Shown: positions 5,383 through 10,327 of the stretch, in pieces | Position numbering within the stretch: the stretch's first letter is position 1 | How the letters are laid out: each line of letters starts with the position of its first letter | NCBI GenBank assembly: GCA_903895515.1 | Contig: CAITUB010000093.1 | Location: 1-10,327 of the forward strand | From: an uncultured Acidimicrobium sp. | Lineage (GTDB): Bacteria; Actinomycetota; Acidimicrobiia; Acidimicrobiales; Ilumatobacteraceae | Direction: 5' to 3' | DNA length: 10,327 bases | Notes under the pieces: generated by a model | The model's input: the letters and a program-made list of their open reading frames with translations, nothing else | Told to the model about the DNA's origin: nothing | The model's database searches: none | Position numbers and translations under genes: made by a program

Positions 5383-6228
5383 ATGACAACAATTCAAATC
5401 ATCACTATCGCAATCGCGGTCCTTATCGTTGCGGGGGTTGGCATTGTGCTGACTTCTTCGCGCGCCTCAGGCGTTCGGGGAACTGGAACACTTGCACGCG
5501 AAACACGCAAGAAGGATCGTGGAGCAGTTGACCCGGAACAACTCACCGGCCGTCAATTCGAGGCAGTCGTACGAAAGCAGAATTCTGCAATCGTTGCAGC
5601 ACCAAAGGCTGAAGTTGAGCCGTGGATCGCCCCAGACGAAGAAGCACTCGGCGTAACTCGTCGTAAGTTTTTCAACCGCGCAATTATCACGCTCATGAGC
5701 GCAAGCCTCGGTGGGTTTGGTGCATCCCTCATCGGATTTCTCTGGACAAGTTCATCGGGCGGATTTGGTTCGAAGATCACGATTGGAAACCTGACTGATG
5801 TCACCGCGCAGATTCGTGCGAATAAAGGATTTCTTTACTTTCCACAAGCACGCACATGGATAACTGAATATCCAAAAGAATCGTTGTCTAAAGGCAAAGT
5901 TGCCTACGGTCATCAGGCTCCGGTGTATGCAGGACTCGAATCTGGAATTATTGCGCTCTATCAAAAGTGTCCGCACTTGGGTTGTCGTGTTCCTGAATGC
6001 AAGAGCTCACAGTGGTTCGAATGCCCATGTCACGGATCGCAATACAACCGTGTTGGTGAAAAGAAGGGTGGTCCAGCACCACGTGGAATGGATCGCTTCG
6101 GCGTTTCAGTAACCAATGGTGTGGTTGTTGTCGATACCGGAACAGTGTTTGGTGGTCCGCCAATTGGCACGAACACCACTGGTCAAGAAGCTGAAGGCCC
6201 ACACTGCGTGGGCGGAGGTCACCACTAA
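5383..6228 (+). CDS. Rieske iron-sulfur subunit of the quinol:cytochrome c reductase
   Basis: 281 residues. It takes one electron from quinol at the Qo site and hands it to cytochrome c. The [2Fe-2S] ligands are C196, H198 (CPHLGC) and C214, H217 (CPCHGS), with C201 and C216 as the stabilising disulfide. S219 and Y221 (GSQY) are the residues that normally hydrogen-bond to the cluster. C206 lies between the motifs and is extra. There is a first hydrophobic helix at residues 4-24, a charged cytoplasmic stretch, then TRRKFFNRA (92-100) before a second helix (about 100-121). This is a twin-arginine signal, so the cluster domain is exported folded by Tat. I chose the ATG at 5383, 16 nt after the previous stop; a frame open from 5308 overlaps the preceding gene. 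The TAA stop overlaps the next ATG (TAATG). Confidence 0.95.
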   Translation: MTTIQIITIAIAVLIVAGVGIVLTSSRASGVRGTGTLARETRKKDRGAVDPEQLTGRQFEAVVRKQNSAIVAAPKAEVEPWIAPDEEALGVTRRKFFNRAIITLMSASLGGFGASLIGFLWTSSSGGFGSKITIGNLTDVTAQIRANKGFLYFPQARTWITEYPKESLSKGKVAYGHQAPVYAGLESGIIALYQKCPHLGCRVPECKSSQWFECPCHGSQYNRVGEKKGGPAPRGMDRFGVSVTNGVVVVDTGTVFGGPPIGTNTTGQEAEGPHCVGGGHH

Positions 6229-7289
6229 TGGTTGCAGATATCACTACAAACGTTGCGTGGTTTTTCCTTATTACCGCACTGTCTGGTTGGGCGCTGTATG
6301 GCCTTGCCAACATTCGTAAGAGTCGTGCAGAAATTGGATCTGAAATCAAGCTTGCTGCAAACCGCAAGCCGTACTACGACGACGACATTCTTGAAGGCAA
6401 GAAAATTGAGCGCACTCAACTCATCGGAATTTTGTTCCTTGCAGTTATCACGCTTGCGTTGCCGCTGTACTGGATTCTTGAGCCAGGCCGTCAAGAGGGC
6501 GCAAAAAATGGTTGGGATCATCGCTTCGAGTCTTGGGGTGGTCGACTATTTGATGTGACTGCAAACGGCGGCTTCAATTGCGCAGGTTGCCACGGTGGAA
6601 CAAAAGGTTCAGGTGGTGCTGCTGTGTATGCGCTTACCGATTCAAAGACTGGTGAAGTTCGCGAAGTGAGTTGGAAGGCTCCTGCGCTGAACACCATTTA
6701 CTATCGTTTCAGCGAAAGCGAAATTCGTTTCATTCTTGAATACGGTCGTCCGTTCTCACCAATGTCACCGTGGGGTGTAGTTGGTGGTGGCCCAATGAAC
6801 GATCAACAAATTCAAACCGTGCTGTCGTATTTGAAGAGTATTCAAATTCCTCGCGAAGACTGCACGGTTGTTGATGCCGACCCACGCATTTGCGATGGTG
6901 GACATTTGCCAAAGGCCAAGCAGGACGAAATCACTGCGGAAGCGCAGCGTTTGGTTGCAGCAGGAACGTATTCCACTCTTGGTGAAGCATTGTTCAATCT
7001 TGATTTGGGTGGTGGAAACTATTCGTGCGCTCGTTGCCATACAAAGGGCTGGTCATACGGTGACCCACAAATCACTGGTGGTGGTGCGCTTGGTCCAAAC
7101 CTCACGGGTGGTTCAGCAGTTCGTCAATTCCCTGTAAAGAACGACATGATGAATTTCATTAAGGGCGGAAGCGAATACGGCAAGCGTTATGGCGAACAAG
7201 GTCAGGGCAGCGGACGCATGCCTGCATTTGGCGCCATGCTTACCGATGAACAAGTCAATGCAATCGTCGACTACGTGCGAGGTCTCTAA
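6228..7289 (+). CDS. Diheme membrane cytochrome c of the quinol reductase complex
   Basis: 353 residues. Two TM helices (about 9-27 and 64-84) flank a charged cytoplasmic loop with DDDILEGKKIER, and two cytochrome c domains follow outside. The heme sites are CAGCH (118-122; 6579-6593) and CARCH (267-271; 7026-7040). Candidate axial Met residues are M179 or M190 for the first and M331 (GRMPAFG) for the second. C212 and C222, in the linker between the domains, could form a disulfide. It resembles the role of actinobacterial QcrC, the cytochrome cc that links complex III directly to the oxidase, although QcrC has its TM helix at the C-terminus while here two are N-terminal. The ATG shares one base with the Rieske stop, so translation is coupled and a stoichiometric subunit is likely. 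Confidence 0.93.
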   Translation: MVADITTNVAWFFLITALSGWALYGLANIRKSRAEIGSEIKLAANRKPYYDDDILEGKKIERTQLIGILFLAVITLALPLYWILEPGRQEGAKNGWDHRFESWGGRLFDVTANGGFNCAGCHGGTKGSGGAAVYALTDSKTGEVREVSWKAPALNTIYYRFSESEIRFILEYGRPFSPMSPWGVVGGGPMNDQQIQTVLSYLKSIQIPREDCTVVDADPRICDGGHLPKAKQDEITAEAQRLVAAGTYSTLGEALFNLDLGGGNYSCARCHTKGWSYGDPQITGGGALGPNLTGGSAVRQFPVKNDMMNFIKGGSEYGKRYGEQGQGSGRMPAFGAMLTDEQVNAIVDYVRGL

Positions 7290-8108
7290 ATGTTGTCAAC
7301 TCTTCTTGCAATCTCGTGGGAACCAGAAATTCGAGGAATCGTTGTAGTTCTTATTGCGGTTGTCGTGCTTATTGGCGGCAGTTATCTCATCGTTGGAACC
7401 AACGTTGGAGCGCGACTTGGACTACTCATCATTCTTTCGGCATTCTTCGGATGGATGACCGTCATGGCCGCAGTGTGGTGGACATATGGAATCGGTCTGA
7501 AAGGACCAGAGCCCACATGGAAGCCGGCAGAACCGGTCACCATTATTCGCGATGCGGCGTTGCTCAGTGCAGCAGGGATAGTTGATGGTTCGGTTGCTGA
7601 TGCCGCCACTCCAGCAGAAACTTCTGCTGCAGCATCAACACAGTTGCAAGCAGAAGGTTGGACATTGCTCGACGAAGCCGACCCACAACGTGGTCAAGCC
7701 GTAGCTGCTTCGGATGCGGTATTGCAGATTGAGGCAAAAGAGTTTGCCGTTGGTGATTACTTGAGCGTTGCGGTGTTCGATCGTGGTGGAGAACGCTTCC
7801 CAAAGATCAACGATTCACTTGACTTCGTGGCGTTTTTCCATAAGGCGCGGTATGCGTTGGTTGAAGTAGTGCCAGTTGTTCCTCAGCGCACCGAACCAGG
7901 CCGCGCTCCTGCTCGTCCAGTTGCTGATGAAACTCAGCCACATCGGTACGTCTATTTGATTCGCGACTTGGGTGCAAAACGTCAACCAGCAATCATGATT
8001 ACGTTTGGATCAGGGCTTATCTTCGCGATCATGTGTTGGTTGCTCCACCGTCGAGACCTTGCGCTTCGCGAGAATTTCGCCAGTGACAAAACGCCTGTTA
8101 AGGCATAA
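7290..8108 (+). CDS. Three-TM protein of unknown function between quinol reductase and nuo genes
   Basis: 272 residues; family not recognised. TM helices lie at about 16-36, 42-66 and 233-252. The tail after the last helix (HRRDLALRENF) is basic and puts the C-terminus in the cytoplasm. This places the 165-residue middle domain (about 67-232) outside and the N-terminus outside. That domain has an Ala-rich linker (103-116) and then a compact part with AEGWTLLDEADPQRGQAV, a strand-rich VGDYLSVAVFDRGGERFPKI and FFHKARYALVEVVPVVPQR. There are no cysteine or heme motifs in the domain. The start follows the cytochrome stop directly (TAAATG), and nuoA starts 9 nt after its stop, so it is firmly embedded in the operon. 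It may be an accessory subunit of complex III or a complex III/I linker; this is inference from position. Confidence 0.85.
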   Translation: MLSTLLAISWEPEIRGIVVVLIAVVVLIGGSYLIVGTNVGARLGLLIILSAFFGWMTVMAAVWWTYGIGLKGPEPTWKPAEPVTIIRDAALLSAAGIVDGSVADAATPAETSAAASTQLQAEGWTLLDEADPQRGQAVAASDAVLQIEAKEFAVGDYLSVAVFDRGGERFPKINDSLDFVAFFHKARYALVEVVPVVPQRTEPGRAPARPVADETQPHRYVYLIRDLGAKRQPAIMITFGSGLIFAIMCWLLHRRDLALRENFASDKTPVKA

Positions 8109-8117
8109 GGGAATTTC

Positions 8118-8594
8118 GTGGGCCAGTACCTTCCGATAGTGGTGTTGGCCACCCTCGCTGTGTTGTTTGGCGCGATCAGTCTTGTCGCATCAAAACTGTT
8201 GGCACCTCGTCGGCCTAACACTGCAAAATCTGCACCATACGAATGTGGAATTGTGCCAAGTCGCGAAGCGCCTGAGCGTTTTCCGGTCAGTTTTTACATC
8301 ATTGCCATGTTGTTCATTATGTTCGACATTGAAATCATTTTCGTATATCCATACGCGGTTTCGCATGCCGCCCTTGGACCATATGCATTTTTTGAAATGA
8401 TCACATTCAGTGCAGTGTTCTTTGCGGCGTTTATTTACGCAATTGCTCGCGGCGCACTTGATTGGGGTCCAATCAAGAAGGCTGTTCGATTGGATGACAA
8501 TTCGTCTAATCCAATGACTTCTGATTCACGTACTTTCACGAGCACGATTCGCCGAGTTGGTTTCGAAGGTCGCAACGAGGGAGCCGCCGCCTAA
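8118..8594 (+). CDS. nuoA: NADH-quinone oxidoreductase subunit A
   Basis: 158 residues, one of the small membrane subunits of proton-pumping complex I (NDH-1), next to the quinone channel. Three TM helices lie at about 5-28, 58-80 and 88-112. The family signatures APYECGI (39-45, with C43 of the conserved loop) and MFDIEIIF (68-75) are present, as is the final ALDW. After the third helix there is a roughly 35-residue polar cytoplasmic tail that ends in FEGRNEGAAA, longer than I expect for the family. The start is GTG with AAGGGA 5 nt upstream. It begins 9 nt after the previous gene, and its TAA overlaps the nuoB ATG by one base. Confidence 0.96.
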   Translation: MGQYLPIVVLATLAVLFGAISLVASKLLAPRRPNTAKSAPYECGIVPSREAPERFPVSFYIIAMLFIMFDIEIIFVYPYAVSHAALGPYAFFEMITFSAVFFAAFIYAIARGALDWGPIKKAVRLDDNSSNPMTSDSRTFTSTIRRVGFEGRNEGAAA

Positions 8595-9178
8595 TGGGAA
8601 TTGTGCGCAATGTTCTTGACGATGGCCTAGAGGGCCTCGACCACAACTTCCTCACCGGTCGCATTGAAGACTTGGTCAAGTGGTCGCGTTCGCGTTCAAG
8701 TTGGGGTGCAACCTTTGGTCTCGCTTGTTGTGCAATCGAAATGATGGGAACAGGCGCACCGCATTACGACCTTGCGCGCTTTGGCATGGAAGTGTTTCGC
8801 GCTTCACCTCGTCAGGCCGACATCATGATTGTTGCTGGACGCGTAAGTCAAAAAATGGCACCAGTGCTTCGTCAGGTGTACGACCAAATGATGGAGCCTA
8901 AATGGGTGATCAGCATGGGTGTGTGCGCCAGCAGCGGCGGAATGTTTAACAACTACGCCATCGTTCAGGGTGTTGACCAAGTTGTTCCAGTTGACGTGTA
9001 TGCACCTGGATGCCCACCAACACCAGAGACACTGATTCACGCAATTGAAACGTTGCACCAACTTATTGAAGATGGCGAAATCATGCGTCGCCGCGCAACG
9101 AGTGGTGCTGGTGCGAATGTGCACATTCAAGAAGTTCCTGCAGGAATCACCACTCCAGTCATTCTTGGGTCGAGGTAA
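8594..9178 (+). CDS. nuoB: NADH-quinone oxidoreductase subunit B, carrying cluster N2
   Basis: 194 residues, a peripheral-arm subunit that holds [4Fe-4S] cluster N2, the final donor to quinone. All four ligands are visible: the tandem C45-C46 in LACCAIEMMG, C111 in MGVCASSGGMFNNYAIVQG and C140 in VYAPGCPPTPE. The length is normal for the family. The ATG overlaps the nuoA stop by one base (TAATG), and nuoC follows after 5 nt, so this is the canonical nuoABCD order. The C-terminal 30 residues are less conserved in character. Confidence 0.97.
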   Translation: MGIVRNVLDDGLEGLDHNFLTGRIEDLVKWSRSRSSWGATFGLACCAIEMMGTGAPHYDLARFGMEVFRASPRQADIMIVAGRVSQKMAPVLRQVYDQMMEPKWVISMGVCASSGGMFNNYAIVQGVDQVVPVDVYAPGCPPTPETLIHAIETLHQLIEDGEIMRRRATSGAGANVHIQEVPAGITTPVILGSR

Positions 9179-9183
9179 TTGCG

Positions 9184-9678
9184 GTGAGCACCGAAGCATC
9201 CACTACACCTGCGACCTTGCACGGTTGTTTGCTTGGTGATTCTCGCGGTCAGGCAGTGCTCTTTGTGCCGAAACAGTCGTACATGTCAACTATGAAGAAG
9301 CTTGTTGACGATGGTTTTGAAATGTGCGTCGACTTAACTGCGGTCGACTTTTTGACACATGCTTCGCGCACACTTCCCGACAATGTCACTGCAGAACGTT
9401 TTGAGATCGTGGTCAACTTGTTGTCACTCAGCAAGCGTGAGCGCTTGCGCGTACGTGTACAGGTAAGCGAGTCGGACCCAAACATTGATTCATTGTTCGA
9501 CTTGTACCCAGGTACCGAAGCAATGGAACGCGAAGTATTTGACATGTTTGGCATTTCATTTGCTGGTCATCCAGACCTCACTCGCATTTTGATGCCAGAA
9601 GACTGGCAAGGCCACCCGTTGCGCAAGGATTACGCACAGGGTCGCATTCCCGTGCAGTTCAAGGGAGCCGCATCGTGA
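9184..9678 (+). CDS. nuoC: NADH-quinone oxidoreductase subunit C
   Basis: 164 residues, the 30-kDa-type subunit of the complex I peripheral arm, which supports NuoD and carries no cofactor. The family signature is complete: EREVFDMFGISFAGHPDL (115-132) followed by RILMPEDWQGHPLRKDY (134-150). The protein is on the short side, with only a brief N-terminal arm, and it is separate from NuoD, unlike the fused NuoCD of E. coli. The start is GTG with GAGGT 7 nt upstream, overlapping the nuoB stop. The TGA overlaps the nuoD GTG by four bases (GTGA). Confidence 0.95.
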   Translation: MSTEASTTPATLHGCLLGDSRGQAVLFVPKQSYMSTMKKLVDDGFEMCVDLTAVDFLTHASRTLPDNVTAERFEIVVNLLSLSKRERLRVRVQVSESDPNIDSLFDLYPGTEAMEREVFDMFGISFAGHPDLTRILMPEDWQGHPLRKDYAQGRIPVQFKGAAS

Positions 9679-10327
9679 CCCCGCGCGAAAGCGACACCGT
9701 TGTTTCTGCGGCGGCCGGAACCAACGAAGGAAATCAAGAACTTCGTTCACGTTCTGAGCTGACTGCAAAAGAAGTGATGCGCGAAGTTGGCGCAGTGCTG
9801 CGCATGAGCGAGGCAGATGCTGCGCTTCTTGCCGAAGTAGAAGCCGACCCGGGCGAAGATCAGACCATGATCATCAACATGGGTCCACAGCACCCAAGTA
9901 CGCACGGCGTGTTGCGACTGATGCTCGAACTTAAAGGTGAAACCGTTCTGCGATGCAAGCCGATTATTGGGTACTTGCACACTGGCATGGAAAAAACAGG
10001 CGAGTCGCTCACGTTCATGCAGGGTGGAACCAACGTCACGCGCATGGATTACCTGTCACCGCTGAATAGCGAATTGGTTTTCAGTATGGCTACCGAGAAA
10101 TTGCTCGGGATCGATGGCGACATTCCAGAACGCGCGGTGTGGATTCGCATGTTGTTGTCCGAACTAAATCGCATGAGCAGCCACTTGTTGTTTATGGCAA
10201 CGAACGGCATGGACATCGGCGCTGTTTCCATGATGCTGTACGGATGGCGTGAGCGCGAAGTGGTGTTGCGCTTTTTCCAAAAGGTCACCGGACTGCGCAT
10301 GAATCACAACTTCATTCGTCCTGGCGG
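9675..10327 (+). CDS. nuoD: NADH-quinone oxidoreductase subunit D, 3'-truncated
   Basis: 217 codons are visible before the window ends, about half of the 49-kDa-type subunit that forms the quinone-binding pocket with NuoB. Family landmarks are MGPQHPSTHGVLR (69-81) with the quinone-site His, GYLHTGMEK, TNVTRMDYLSPL with the quinone-site Tyr, and NHNFIRPGG at the window edge. The GTG at 9675 shares GTGA with the nuoC stop and is in frame. It gives a roughly 64-residue N-terminal extension with a helical, acidic KEVMREVGAVLRMSEADAALLAEVEADPGE stretch in two parts, before TMIINMGPQHP. Later in-frame GTG/ATG codons (for example 9774-9779) could be used instead, so the start is less certain than the identity. 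Confidence 0.93.
   Translation, partial: MTPRESDTVVSAAAGTNEGNQELRSRSELTAKEVMREVGAVLRMSEADAALLAEVEADPGEDQTMIINMGPQHPSTHGVLRLMLELKGETVLRCKPIIGYLHTGMEKTGESLTFMQGGTNVTRMDYLSPLNSELVFSMATEKLLGIDGDIPERAVWIRMLLSELNRMSSHLLFMATNGMDIGAVSMMLYGWREREVVLRFFQKVTGLRMNHNFIRPG

Overview
The window reads as an electron-transport locus from an actinobacterium, most likely of the Acidimicrobiia type. The case for this is a b6/subunit IV-style split cytochrome b with actinobacterial-looking Rieske and membrane-anchored cytochrome c partners, frequent GTG starts, and only moderate GC. The assignment comes from protein character alone and is moderately confident.

Layout. Positions 1-1188 hold most of hemL (glutamate-1-semialdehyde aminotransferase, 5' end cut off). 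It is followed 9 nt later by an unrecognised secreted or anchored protein (1198-1800). A membrane-anchored monoheme cytochrome c lies convergently on the minus strand (1812-2630). A 265-nt divergent intergenic region (2631-2895) with a long-armed inverted repeat separates it from a large plus-strand operon. That operon runs without a break to the window end: a 3-TM protein of unknown function, a 2[4Fe-4S] ferredoxin, cytochrome b6-like subunit, subunit IV-like subunit, Rieske protein, diheme membrane cytochrome c, another 3-TM unknown, then nuoA, nuoB, nuoC and the first half of nuoD. Spacings are -4 to 30 nt, with several stop/start overlaps, so the genes are probably co-transcribed and partly translationally coupled.

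How the genes work together. NDH-1 (Nuo) reduces quinone. The Rieske/cytochrome b complex oxidises the quinol and passes electrons through the Rieske cluster to the diheme cytochrome c, and perhaps the monoheme one, towards a terminal oxidase outside the window. The Qo motif lacks the usual Glu (APWY instead of PEWY), which fits a low-potential quinol such as menaquinone.

Most interesting points. (1) Cytochrome b keeps the cysteine that in b6f complexes covalently binds heme ci (cn), along with b6-like 14/15 heme-His spacing and an RK-GISGPL-like C-terminus. (2) A dicluster ferredoxin gene sits directly upstream of that cytochrome b. Together these suggest a possible cytoplasmic ferredoxin route into the quinone-reduction site. 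(3) A short cytoplasmic motif, IPEHLLKR, heads both the divergent cytochrome c and the subunit IV-like protein and is repeated in the latter. It is conserved at protein level while the codons have diverged, so it looks like an assembly or docking motif. (4) Complex III and complex I genes are fused into one transcription unit, with two unrecognised membrane proteins.
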